Source: Methanoregula sp.
GTDB taxonomy: Archaea; Halobacteriota; Methanomicrobia; Methanomicrobiales; Methanospirillaceae
NCBI GenBank assembly: GCA_026394695.1
Contig: JAPKXT010000091.1
Span: 1-18,143 of the forward strand
Length of the DNA: 18,143 bases
Direction: 5' to 3'
In this document: piece by piece, positions 6,385 to 14,194 of the stretch
How positions within the stretch are numbered: the first letter of the stretch is position 1
How the letters are laid out: each line of letters starts with the position of its first letter
Position numbers and translations under genes: made by a program
The notes under the pieces: model-generated
Told to the model about the DNA's origin: nothing
The model's database searches: none
The model's input: the letters and a program-made list of their open reading frames with translations, nothing else

Positions 6385-7386
6385 ATGAGAACCTCGTCCT
6401 ATCCCACGGATTTCCTGTATATGATTGAATCGCCGGAAGTTTCAGAAAATATACCTGCCCCCCGGAGTGGCAGGGATTATTATCTTGAGGGTCTCGCTCT
6501 TGGCCGTGAGGGACGGCACGAGGATGCGCTTTTGTCATTTTCCACAGCGTTATTGGTCGATCCCAATCATTCACGTGCATGGGTTGGCATGGGTTTTAAC
6601 CTCGGGAAACTGGGTCGGTATGAAGAAGAGATCGATTGTTGCGAAAAAGCAATCTCGTTCGATCCAGACTGTGTTGATGCCTGGAATTACAAGGGATTTG
6701 CTTTCGGCATGCTTGAACGATTTTCAGAAAAAGTGGAATGTTGTGAGCGGGCATTGCAGATCGATCCTGAAAATGCAACCGCATGGAATAATAAGGGTGT
6801 CGCGCTGGGGATGCTCGGAAAATTTGAAGCGGAGGTTAAATGCTGTGACCGGGCCCTGGAACTCAGGCCACGGTATCTTTCAGCGTGGGTAAACCGGGGG
6901 TATGCCTTTGGGAAGCTCAAATGGTACGAGGAAGAGATCATATGCTATGACCGGGCCCTCAGAATTTATCCATTTTATTTCTCTGCGCTCACCAGAAAGG
7001 GGATGGCCTTAATCAATTTAAAACGGTATCAGGAAGCGATCGACATTCTCGATCGAACCCTTTCTCTTGACCCACACCATGCAAAATCTCTCTATGAGAA
7101 AGGCCTCTCACTCAGTATGCTCAGGAGACATGAGGAGGCAATCCCGTATCTGGAAAAAGCACTCCAGCTCGATCCGACAATTGCCGATGCGTGGGTTGTG
7201 ATGAGCAATTCCTGTTTTATGCTGGGCAGACTTGAGGAATCTGCCCGGGCCTTTGACAAGGCTTATTACATTGATGCGAGGGACGTACGCACCGGTATCG
7301 TAAAGGGACTCTCCCTATTAAAACTTGGTAAAATTGATGATGCCCTTTGCTGTTTTTCTGAAATCTTTGGTATCCTGCTCAGGTAA
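6385..7386 (+). CDS. Tetratricopeptide (TPR) repeat protein
   Basis: The 333 residues are almost wholly TPRs: after a 28-residue leader there are eight complete 34-residue repeats starting at residues 29, 63, 97, 131, 165, 199, 233 and 267, and a ninth cut short at the C-terminus. Each shows the expected pattern of W/G/Y/A and a closing DP or P. TPR solenoids bind other proteins; no catalytic domain, signal peptide or membrane helix is seen, so it is probably a cytoplasmic scaffold. Vicinal Cys-Cys pairs recur at the same repeat position in repeats 2, 3, 4 and 9. Neither candidate start (ATG 6385 or ATG 6421, residue 13) has a ribosome site; the nearby TATA box fits 6421 better. Partner unknown; the divergent pilin-like gene is a candidate. 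Confidence 0.9.
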   Translation: MRTSSYPTDFLYMIESPEVSENIPAPRSGRDYYLEGLALGREGRHEDALLSFSTALLVDPNHSRAWVGMGFNLGKLGRYEEEIDCCEKAISFDPDCVDAWNYKGFAFGMLERFSEKVECCERALQIDPENATAWNNKGVALGMLGKFEAEVKCCDRALELRPRYLSAWVNRGYAFGKLKWYEEEIICYDRALRIYPFYFSALTRKGMALINLKRYQEAIDILDRTLSLDPHHAKSLYEKGLSLSMLRRHEEAIPYLEKALQLDPTIADAWVVMSNSCFMLGRLEESARAFDKAYYIDARDVRTGIVKGLSLLKLGKIDDALCCFSEIFGILLR

Positions 7387-7427
7387 TTTTTAAGAAGTAC
7401 TAACTGTGATCCTGCATTATCCCCCGC

Positions 7428-7436
7428 TTTTTTATG
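7428..7436 (+). promoter_or_regulatory. TATA-like box of the AIR-synthase-like gene
   Basis: TTTTTTATG sits 23-31 nt before the ATG at 7459, the spacing expected for a leaderless archaeal mRNA, and no Shine-Dalgarno is present before that ATG. The sequence itself is only a moderate match to a TATA element. Confidence 0.4.
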
Positions 7437-7458
7437 TCTCTCGCACGTACAGAAACCT

Positions 7459-8793
7459 ATGGATGTTGAGGAGTATGTTCGCAGGAAAATTGCGGACGGG
7501 ACGGACGAAGATACCTTACAAAAAAGCCTGACTGATCAAATTCTGGAATTTAAAAAGGTACAACCCTCCTATGCATCCGCTTTTGCCCGCGCGGTAATAG
7601 ATGAAGTGAAAAACACCCGGGGCCTGACCGGTGATTTTTTCGAACTTGAGCAGGCTGGCGTGAACATGGGGGAGTTTGGTGTGGGGTCAAGGGGAAAAGG
7701 GGATTTTTTTGCCCACCGCCAGATCGCACGTATCATCGGGAAAACATCGGCATCAGTTGGTGTGGATGAAATGGATGATGCCGGTGCAGTTTGCGCCGGA
7801 GGTAAATACATTATCTGTACTGTTGACGGTATGCATTCCCGTCTTTCTGATTATCCCTTCCTTGCAGGATTCCATGTAACGCGCGCGACGCTCCGTGATG
7901 TCTATGTCATGGGAGCAAAACCGATTATGCTCTTTTCAGATATCCATGTGGCCGATGATGGCGATGTGGCAAAGATTTTTGATTACACTGCTGGAATTAC
8001 GACCGTTGGAGAGGCGATGGATGTGCCGCTCGTCACCGGTTCCACCCTCCGTATCGGTGGCGACATGGTTCTCGGGAGCCGGCTTACCGGATGCGTCGGG
8101 GCCGTTGGTGTGGCCGAACATCTCACTGCCCGGAAAGCCACGCAACCCGGGGATGTCCTGCTGATGACCGAGGGAGCTGGAGGAGGGACCATCGCGACTG
8201 CGGCAATCTATTCAGGATTTCCCGAAGTTGTGGAGCAGACCATCAATCTTAATTTCCTTGTTGCCTGTGAAACGCTGATGAAGAGCGATGTCTTCCTTCG
8301 TGTCCACGCGATGACGGATGTAACAAATGGCGGATTGAGGGGCGATGCTTTTGAAATGGCAGAGACTGCCGGTTGCCGTATCGTCGTTGATGAACAGGCA
8401 ATAGGGAGCTTGGTCGAACCCCATGTCCGTGACATGCTCGAAGCATTGCAGATTGATTCTCTGGGTGTATCCCTTGATGCCCTTTTAATCGTCGCGCCTC
8501 CTGAAGTATCTGAAGAGCTCTGCAAGGTAGTCAAATCTGCGGGAGTGGCGATGCATGAAATCGGGTATGTTGAAAAGGGAAAGCCCGAATCAGTTCTGAT
8601 GGTTGACGGGAAGGAATGCGATTTCTCTCCCCGGTTCCGGGAATCGGCATATACGCCGGTGAAAAAGGTTGTCGATACAGGCATGCGTGATTTTGAGGAG
8701 ATGAGAAAGGGAGTTTTGCGAGCTGCAGATTCTGCAATTCAGAAAAAACAGCGGGTTTTAAAGAATCTGGTGAAGAAGAGAAATTCCCCGTAA
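7459..8793 (+). CDS. PurM/AIR-synthase-like ATP-binding protein (HypE/SelD/ThiL superfamily), extended form
   Basis: The 444-residue product has an N-terminal extension of about 85 residues, mostly helical, and then a PurM-type ATP-binding domain. Superfamily features are the metal/ATP-binding DEMDDAGAV, the helix ATLRDVYVMGAKP with the conserved Asp, the switch region TGSTLRIGGDM, and MTDVTNGGLRGDAFEMAE opening the second half. These proteins activate oxygen atoms with ATP (AIR synthase, HypE, selenophosphate synthetase, thiamine-phosphate kinase). It is not a plain HypE: the C-terminal Pro-Arg-x-Cys tail that carries the cyanide precursor is absent and the protein ends in a Lys-rich helix. 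Long archaeal homologues are usually annotated as hydrogenase maturation-related without biochemical proof. The substrate is unknown. It is convergent with the methyltransferase, eight nt apart. Confidence 0.82.
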   Translation: MDVEEYVRRKIADGTDEDTLQKSLTDQILEFKKVQPSYASAFARAVIDEVKNTRGLTGDFFELEQAGVNMGEFGVGSRGKGDFFAHRQIARIIGKTSASVGVDEMDDAGAVCAGGKYIICTVDGMHSRLSDYPFLAGFHVTRATLRDVYVMGAKPIMLFSDIHVADDGDVAKIFDYTAGITTVGEAMDVPLVTGSTLRIGGDMVLGSRLTGCVGAVGVAEHLTARKATQPGDVLLMTEGAGGGTIATAAIYSGFPEVVEQTINLNFLVACETLMKSDVFLRVHAMTDVTNGGLRGDAFEMAETAGCRIVVDEQAIGSLVEPHVRDMLEALQIDSLGVSLDALLIVAPPEVSEELCKVVKSAGVAMHEIGYVEKGKPESVLMVDGKECDFSPRFRESAYTPVKKVVDTGMRDFEEMRKGVLRAADSAIQKKQRVLKNLVKKRNSP

Positions 8794-8801
8794 TCTTTTT
8801 G

Positions 8802-9533
8802 TTATTTTCCTGGTTTCTTTCCGCTCACACAGATATTATAGGCAAGCTGCGGAACACTCTTTTCAACGAATGGTTCAATCTTCCGGGCAAGAAGGAAGAT
8901 GGGATCGATCATGTTGATATGGGCAAAGGAACACCATTTTACATCGACATCAGAAAACCCGGCCCGGGTAAAAAGGTCAGCCATCTCATCACCGTCATAG
9001 TAGTGCTCCCCAAAATCTTTCATAACGATATGTTTTACATTGATTTTTTCACCGATCTGGTAGAGTACCGGTATTCCCCGGGTGATGAGTTTTTTTCCCA
9101 GTGTGCAGATGGCAATTGCACCACCGGGTTTTAAAACCCGGTAGGCTTCCCTCATCATAGATTCCGGATCTTTTACATAGCTGAACACAAGCAGGCTTGC
9201 GACCGCGTCAAATGAATTGTCATAAAAAGGAATTTTCTCCCCGGTCCCGACCATATAATCGCAGTTTGTACACCGGCGTTGAGCCCGTTCGATCATTTTT
9301 CTGCTGATGTCGAGTCCGATTGCACTGCCACCCTCCTCAATATATCTCTTTACAAAAAGACCCGTTCCGCACCCGATATCAAGGAGTTTTCCCCCTTTTG
9401 GTAAAACATTCATGATATGGGTGCTTATATGGATATGATAACATCGTCCCCGGCGCTGGTCGTAATGGAGGTCATAGATATCAGCAATGGTATCGTAATG
9501 TTCCTGGATTTTCTTCTCCTTGACAACACTCAT
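8802..9533 (-). CDS. Class I SAM-dependent methyltransferase (UbiE-like)
   Basis: A 243-residue Rossmann-fold methyltransferase. SAM-binding motif I is LLDIGCGTGLFVKRY, followed by the acidic strand end IGLDIS, and later DAVASLLVFSYVKDP and YRVLKPGG, the usual motifs of the UbiE/Coq5 type of small-molecule methyltransferase. A CTNC pair follows motif II and may be incidental. No substrate can be read from the sequence; archaea of this kind make methylated quinone-like, lipid and cofactor molecules, so several are possible. Its ATG overlaps the stop of the upstream RFC gene by four bases (ATGA), so it is the last gene of the leftward operon. Its 3' end is only eight nt from the convergent AIR-synthase-like gene. 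Confidence 0.88.
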   Translation of the reverse strand: MSVVKEKKIQEHYDTIADIYDLHYDQRRGRCYHIHISTHIMNVLPKGGKLLDIGCGTGLFVKRYIEEGGSAIGLDISRKMIERAQRRCTNCDYMVGTGEKIPFYDNSFDAVASLLVFSYVKDPESMMREAYRVLKPGGAIAICTLGKKLITRGIPVLYQIGEKINVKHIVMKDFGEHYYDGDEMADLFTRAGFSDVDVKWCSFAHINMIDPIFLLARKIEPFVEKSVPQLAYNICVSGKKPGK

Positions 9534-10525
9534 GTGAAGACCTCACGGATCCCGGATGCAAATGCCCCCATCTGGACAAATTCATTGTTCCCGTGATGTA
9601 TCCGGTACTCAGCGTCGGCAAGCGCAATTGCGAGTGAGGGATCGTTATACTCGCGCTTTGCAATAGAACGGATTTCCAGGAATACTTCGCTGCCGGAAAG
9701 CCCGTAATCAATCATCAGAGACTCAAGGCGGCGGATCGCAGTGTGCACATCACCATTTTTTAAATTATCAATGGCAGAAGCCGCTATGTTTGCTGTTTCT
9801 GACTGGGCGATCGCAAAGAGATCCTGGCATCGTCCCGCTTCGAGAGCTGCCTGGAGGAGCAGGATTGCCCTGCGCATGTCGCCCTGGGCGGCCTGTGCAA
9901 TCAGTTCAAGATCATCATCTGAACAGGAATTCCTGTCGGAATTTTCCCGTTCCCTGATGGTCCGGAGGTGGCGAAGCACGATATCCTGGTCGAGCGGTGA
10001 AAAAAACAGTGGCAGGCAGCGGGAAGTGAGAGGAGGGATGAGTGCACTCTGGTTTGTTGTGGAAAAGACAAACCGGCATGTCGTGCTTGCACGCTCCATA
10101 ATCCTTCGCAGTGCCTGCTGGGCATCCCTTGTCAGGGTATGGGCATCTTCAAAAACCATCAGTTTGAATTCGGCATCGAGCGGACGTAAGGAAGCGTACC
10201 ACTTGATAATATATTTAAAATTCGTGATCAGGGACTGGTTTTTTTCATAGAGGTGGGCATACCGGTCATCCTGTTCAAGGTAGGCCTTTCCCTGTAAAAA
10301 AAGGTCTGCGGTCTGGAAAACCGAGGTATTTAACTCCCAGTTTTCCTGGTACAGCGCTTTTGCGAAGCATTCAATGGCCGCACTTTTCCCGGTCCCATGC
10401 GGCCCGGTGAGGACCAGGTGGGGGACGGTTTTGGATGCTGCAAAGGATGAAAGGTGACGGACGACCGGATCCTGTCCAAGGATGTCAATAAGTTTTTCCG
10501 GTTGGTATTTCTCAATCCAGAGCAT
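9530..10525 (-). CDS. Replication factor C small subunit 2 (clamp-loader AAA+ ATPase paralogue)
   Basis: A 331-residue clamp-loader protein. The N-terminus LWIEKYQPEKL matches the RFC box; Walker A is GPHGTGKS (41-48), sensor 1 STTN (155-158) and the arginine-finger SRC motif 168-170. Two things separate it from ordinary RfcS. Walker B reads VFEDAH where most have FLDEAD, and an insert of roughly 20-25 residues (about 68-115) replaces the ERG-containing segment. Both fit the second small subunit (RfcS2/RfcB type) known from Methanosarcina and haloarchaea, where RFC has two small subunits plus a large one that together load PCNA on primed DNA. The gene overlaps the upstream pantothenate gene by 14 nt and the methyltransferase by four. 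Whether it hydrolyses ATP normally is open. Confidence 0.85.
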   Translation of the reverse strand: MLWIEKYQPEKLIDILGQDPVVRHLSSFAASKTVPHLVLTGPHGTGKSAAIECFAKALYQENWELNTSVFQTADLFLQGKAYLEQDDRYAHLYEKNQSLITNFKYIIKWYASLRPLDAEFKLMVFEDAHTLTRDAQQALRRIMERASTTCRFVFSTTNQSALIPPLTSRCLPLFFSPLDQDIVLRHLRTIRERENSDRNSCSDDDLELIAQAAQGDMRRAILLLQAALEAGRCQDLFAIAQSETANIAASAIDNLKNGDVHTAIRRLESLMIDYGLSGSEVFLEIRSIAKREYNDPSLAIALADAEYRIHHGNNEFVQMGAFASGIREVFT

Positions 10526-11243
10526 GGGAAAGCCTCGCTGTCATCTCATGTATTGCCTCTGACAAAAGATAATGATTATTAACTGAATGGATAAGTCGCT
10601 CTTTTTCGGTATCAGTAATCTGACGACAGGCTTTTGTAATCTGGGGAAGTGCCCGTGTCAGTTCGTCGACAATGGTAAGGGTGGCTGACCGGGCAGTGCG
10701 TGAGAGTGGGTTGAGATCAATGGCGATCACCGTCTTTCCCATCCCGACGAGCGCTGCACAGCGGTCACCATCCTCAAGGGGCACGAGCACAACATCAGCA
10801 GAGAAGATTCCCTCCCGCCTGCACCAGGCACGGTCATGGGACAGGGGGAGTAACCGCTCTGCCTCACCGGAGAATACGTCCACTCCTGCGTCAATAAGAA
10901 GTTGTTCTATCATGCCGATACGGGCTTCTGTCCGGTGGAAAAGGTTCACCTCAACCCGGGCCCCGCATGCTTTTTGCAATGCAGCAATCCCGCCGGCGGC
11001 TAGTGCTGCAGTGTTACCATTCACCGAGATAACCGGGTGGCGTGCAGTGAGGAGCATCGCAGCTGCCGTTCTCTCGGCAAGGAGGGCACTTTTTGTCGTC
11101 CTCTCTCCAATCAGATAATCAAATGCTTCACCGCGTCCATGGGCGGTAAGTCCCTCCCATGCCACAATTCCCTTTTTTGCACATTCTGCAAGGTGTTCAC
11201 GGGTCAGGAGCGAGCGATAGCGGGGATGATCAGCAGGGATCAT
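10512..11243 (-). CDS. 4-phosphopantoate--beta-alanine ligase (phosphopantothenate synthetase)
   Basis: This 243-residue protein matches the archaeal phosphopantothenate synthetase family (formerly DUF137). It joins 4-phosphopantoate to beta-alanine with ATP, giving 4'-phosphopantothenate, the step that with pantoate kinase replaces the bacterial PanC/CoaA route. Family features include the N-terminal HPRYRSLLTREHL, GLTAHGRGEAFDYLIGE (about 32-48), the nucleotide-binding stretch VISVNGNTAALAAG, and the late VIAIDLNPLSRTA. The length is typical. Its ATG overlaps the pantoate kinase stop by four bases, so the two consecutive pathway enzymes are made together, and its 3' end overlaps the RFC gene by 14 nt. 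The combination of motif pattern and neighbour makes the call firm. Confidence 0.92.
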   Translation of the reverse strand: MIPADHPRYRSLLTREHLAECAKKGIVAWEGLTAHGRGEAFDYLIGERTTKSALLAERTAAAMLLTARHPVISVNGNTAALAAGGIAALQKACGARVEVNLFHRTEARIGMIEQLLIDAGVDVFSGEAERLLPLSHDRAWCRREGIFSADVVLVPLEDGDRCAALVGMGKTVIAIDLNPLSRTARSATLTIVDELTRALPQITKACRQITDTEKERLIHSVNNHYLLSEAIHEMTARLSHALD

Positions 11244-12106
11244 GCGTAGTCCTCCACGATATGAGCACCCGTAGTTGCCACGTGAAATTCATAGACATGA
11301 CCAAAGAGCATCAGCAGATCATGTGCTTTTCTGCCATAGGCAAAAATACCATTGCCCAGCATTGTCATACCCGAGGGTACACCCGCCGTATCACAGAGCC
11401 GGGTAATCGTTTTCACTTCCCGCGTGATAAGCCCGCTGCGCTCGCTGAACTGGCGCGAGAACAAAAAAAAATCCTCAATAGTCTCAGGTATTGTCTTGGG
11501 AAATGCAGAGGTTATCCGTTCCATACGGACAGGTGAACCCAGGACCGCCGGGGTGGGGATTGGCCCAAAACTTACCGCATACAATGGTTCCGGCATATCA
11601 AATCGCCGGTCAATCAGTCCATGGATCCCCGGTCCGGACCTGATGACCCTCCCTCCACCTTGGCAGGCTGCTACGTCGCCAAGCCCGGTCCGGTGGGTAA
11701 CCTCTGCCGCGTGGGCACACTGTGCGATCTCCTCTGCGCTCATACCCCTGTCAAAAAGATGGTTCAAGGCAGTAAGGGTGGCGAGCAGTGCAGCAGCAGA
11801 GAGCCCGAAACCTGCACCTATCGGCAGGGTGCATTCGGTAATAACCGACGCGGTCACACCAAGCTGTTTCATGACATGAGCCAGGATTGGCGAACCGGAT
11901 GCAACTTCAAAGGATGTACCCATTGAACTTCTTTGTCGTATGCTGATGGATGTAATTTCTGAGGGCCTGACGGTTGCCGTAACCCCTTCACTGATGACAA
12001 TCCCTGCACCGATACTTCCGGTCGATGCAATAGTATCTCCAGAAATTCTCCTGAAATAGCCGGAGATATGTCCCGGACAGAAAGCGACGACGGTAGAAGG
12101 TTTCAT
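11240..12106 (-). CDS. Pantoate kinase (GHMP kinase family)
   Basis: A 288-residue GHMP kinase that phosphorylates pantoate to 4-phosphopantoate, the archaea-specific first step toward CoA from pantoate. The N-terminal VAFCPGHISGYF (7-18) is characteristic of archaeal pantoate kinases, as is the following GSIGAGIVI. The ATP-binding GHMP loop reads LPIGAGFGLSAAALLA, and the C-terminal GMTMLGNGIFAYG is the third GHMP motif. It is followed with a 4-bp overlap by phosphopantothenate synthetase and preceded by coaBC. I chose the ATG at 12106; an in-frame GTG at 12118 adds four residues but neither has a clear ribosome site. The 67-nt gap upstream contains CTTTAAAGAGG (12144-12154 region), a possible internal promoter. 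Confidence 0.92.
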   Translation of the reverse strand: MKPSTVVAFCPGHISGYFRRISGDTIASTGSIGAGIVISEGVTATVRPSEITSISIRQRSSMGTSFEVASGSPILAHVMKQLGVTASVITECTLPIGAGFGLSAAALLATLTALNHLFDRGMSAEEIAQCAHAAEVTHRTGLGDVAACQGGGRVIRSGPGIHGLIDRRFDMPEPLYAVSFGPIPTPAVLGSPVRMERITSAFPKTIPETIEDFFLFSRQFSERSGLITREVKTITRLCDTAGVPSGMTMLGNGIFAYGRKAHDLLMLFGHVYEFHVATTGAHIVEDYA

Positions 12107-12173
12107 GGATTGGTCCACGAGTGTAGGTAAAGATAGGGTGTTTTCCTCTTTAAAGAAACCCGGTGAACATCAT

Positions 12174-13316
12174 TTACTGGATAACGGCGTTCCAGATGGC
12201 TACTGAGATCTCATCTTTTGTTCCGCTCAACGGCTTTTTCCCGCTTTTTGTCAGCAGCACATAGTCGCCCCGGGAGCTTCCCATTGTCTCGGGTGTGTTC
12301 ATCAGCACCATGGCAACGCCGTGTGTGATCATCGTTTTTGCCATCTTTTCCGGTTTATTGCCGAGTTTGAACGCGATGGTCAGGGGACCATAATCCTGTA
12401 TGACTTCGGTGAGTAATTTTTTGAGCGGTTCAAGGACGAGATGTACCGGCTTGCCACTCGGGATCTTCCCCTCTACTTTTTTTGGTGCAAAATCAGAAAT
12501 TGCCGCAGCACTGATGTAGATATCTGCGCCCTCTTTTGAAAGGCAGCGGTGCACTGCAGACCGCATATCTTCTGCAGTTTCAGCAAAAACATTGTTCACG
12601 CAGGGAAATGTATCCCGGTGGACAACGGTTACACCGGCACCAAGCCGGAACGCCTGGAGTGCAAGGGCCCGGCCCATCTGCCCGCCAGACCGGGTTGTCA
12701 GAATGCGGATATCATCGACTGGTTCCCGGCAGGGTCCGCTGGTGATGAGTACCTTTTTTCCCAACAGAGGTTTTCCCATGACGGCACGCTCGCACCTCAG
12801 GACAATCTCTTCACTGTCAGCAATTTTGGCTTTCCCCTCTTCAATCCGGGGATTGACAACCTCCACACCCCATGCTTTCAGGTGAGCGATGTTTTCGATG
12901 ACTGCAGGGTGCCGGTACATGCTGTGGTGCATTGCAGGTACGATGATGACGGGTTTGTTGCTGCCGACAGCTGTTGTGGCAAAGGTGGTTACCGGCGTAT
13001 CGTCAATCCCGCACGCTATTTTGCTGATACTGTTTGCGGTACAGGGTGCGATCAGTAAAAGGTCCGCACTTCCCCCTTCCCCACAATACCGTATGTGCTC
13101 GACCCAGCCGGACAAACGGGTGATGGTCTCCCTTTCACTGGCATAGGTCAGCGCATCCGGATGGATTATCCCTGCTGCTGCAGGGCTCATCACGGGTTGC
13201 ACCACCGCCCCGCGCCTGCGGAGGGAGTGAATCAGTTTCACTACTTCAACCGCAGCGATACTCCCGGTGACCGCAACGACGATCTGTTTTCCTGCAAGTG
13301 TCTGTACCTGGGTCAT
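12174..13316 (-). CDS. coaBC: Bifunctional phosphopantothenoylcysteine decarboxylase / phosphopantothenate--cysteine ligase
   Basis: A 380-residue two-domain enzyme for the middle of CoA synthesis: CoaB adds cysteine to 4'-phosphopantothenate with CTP, and CoaC, an FMN enzyme, decarboxylates the product to 4'-phosphopantetheine. The CoaC half (about 1-180) shows the flavin-binding VAVTGSIAA, a His in WVEHIRY at the catalytic position, and PCTANSISKIACG. The usual PxMN motif reads PAMHHSM. The CoaB half (about 185-380) opens with VLITSGPCREPVDDIR and contains TRSGGQMGRALA and FKLGNKPEKM. The start is the ATG at 13316, which overlaps the taw2 stop by ATGA; a further ten residues upstream are in frame but unneeded. 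Next downstream are pantoate kinase and phosphopantothenate synthetase, so three CoA steps are contiguous. Confidence 0.95.
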   Translation of the reverse strand: MTQVQTLAGKQIVVAVTGSIAAVEVVKLIHSLRRRGAVVQPVMSPAAAGIIHPDALTYASERETITRLSGWVEHIRYCGEGGSADLLLIAPCTANSISKIACGIDDTPVTTFATTAVGSNKPVIIVPAMHHSMYRHPAVIENIAHLKAWGVEVVNPRIEEGKAKIADSEEIVLRCERAVMGKPLLGKKVLITSGPCREPVDDIRILTTRSGGQMGRALALQAFRLGAGVTVVHRDTFPCVNNVFAETAEDMRSAVHRCLSKEGADIYISAAAISDFAPKKVEGKIPSGKPVHLVLEPLKKLLTEVIQDYGPLTIAFKLGNKPEKMAKTMITHGVAMVLMNTPETMGSSRGDYVLLTKSGKKPLSGTKDEISVAIWNAVIQ

Positions 13317-14191
13317 GATATGGTCACGTCCTGCACCATGTGCCATACATGGGGGCGGTATTTCTTGACTTTATGTACGTGAATGGTTACAGAAAAACCT
13401 GCGCTCTCTGTCAGATCTTTGATAGCATCTTCTACCGTGCCGATACTATGGAGATGAATGATGCTGCCCTCATGCACATGTAACAGGGCAGACGGGAGCA
13501 TGGAGATCGCATCAAAATGTCCCATTACGATCCGGTCATAGGTGCCCGTGAGCAGATCCCTGCAATCCCCAAGCGAGGTTTCGACCCGGTCAGAAAGGCC
13601 ATTTTCCCCTACGTTCCGGTTCAGGTACCCGAATGCGACCGGATTTACCTCCATTGCATGAACACCGGCACCACTGCCAGCCATTGGGATAGTGAAGTAA
13701 CCGATACCGGCAAACATGTCAGCTACTCGTTCATCCGGAGCACTGTTGCGCACCAGCTGTGCGATCCGCATCTTCTCGCTACGGTTTCCCTGCGCAAACA
13801 TCACTTTACCGGGATCGAGAATATACGTATACCCGTTTTCGTGGTGTCTCACTTCCCCGGCGTCACCCCAAAGGAGTTCTGTGCAGGGTGTCCGGGTTGC
13901 ATCCAGAAGGGATTCGATCCAGAGTACACCCCGTGGGTGACGAAACCCCACGATCTCGTCAACTTCTTTTTGTGCGGGTTTCCTGCCGTGGATGATCGCA
14001 ACGTCACCCATCATAAAAAATCCTAATCCCCGGTACCGGGTTCGTTTGGGGATCTCGCGTTCGCAGGGTTCATCATCCCTGACAGGAACCCATGCAATGT
14101 CCCCTTCAGCATACGGTCTCTTTGCATGGTCAATCCAGCCCTCGCCGGCGATCTCTCTGAGCTTGTCTTTTGGAACTGCCCTTACCCGCAT
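13313..14191 (-). CDS. taw2: tRNA(Phe) wyosine-pathway aminocarboxypropyltransferase, Taw2-like (Trm5/TYW2 family)
   Basis: A 292-residue member of the Trm5/TYW2 family that modifies position 37 of tRNA(Phe). The N-terminal domain contains FFMMGDVAIIHG, equivalent to the family's D2 domain start; DPGKVMFAQGNRSEKMR precedes the SAM-binding motif VADMFAGIGYFTIP. The catalytic-site strand reads DRIVMGHFDA, closer to the MGY/MGH form of Taw2 than to the NLPxxA of the m1G37 methyltransferase Trm5, and MFAQGN also fits Taw2. Taw2 transfers the aminocarboxypropyl group of SAM to 4-demethylwyosine. The gene starts three bases after nmd3 ends and overlaps coaBC by four. Trm5b remains an alternative because the families are close. 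Confidence 0.8.
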   Translation of the reverse strand: MRVRAVPKDKLREIAGEGWIDHAKRPYAEGDIAWVPVRDDEPCEREIPKRTRYRGLGFFMMGDVAIIHGRKPAQKEVDEIVGFRHPRGVLWIESLLDATRTPCTELLWGDAGEVRHHENGYTYILDPGKVMFAQGNRSEKMRIAQLVRNSAPDERVADMFAGIGYFTIPMAGSGAGVHAMEVNPVAFGYLNRNVGENGLSDRVETSLGDCRDLLTGTYDRIVMGHFDAISMLPSALLHVHEGSIIHLHSIGTVEDAIKDLTESAGFSVTIHVHKVKKYRPHVWHMVQDVTIS

Positions 14192-14194
14192 TGT

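Noticed and set aside
8208..8684. Leftward 158-codon frame antisense to the AIR-synthase-like gene
   Set aside because: A Ser/Thr/Pro-rich product typical of an antisense shadow; the sense gene is a complete PurM-like protein.
11352..11879. Rightward 175-codon frame antisense to pantoate kinase
   Set aside because: It is the mirror of a well-supported GHMP kinase gene and has a composition typical of a shadow frame.
13317..13346. Longer start (ten extra residues) for coaBC
   Set aside because: The ATG at 13316 gives the ATGA overlap seen throughout the operon and leads directly into the flavin-binding strand.
13517..14026. Rightward 169-codon frame antisense to taw2
   Set aside because: The sense frame has intact SAM-binding motifs; the antisense frame has none.
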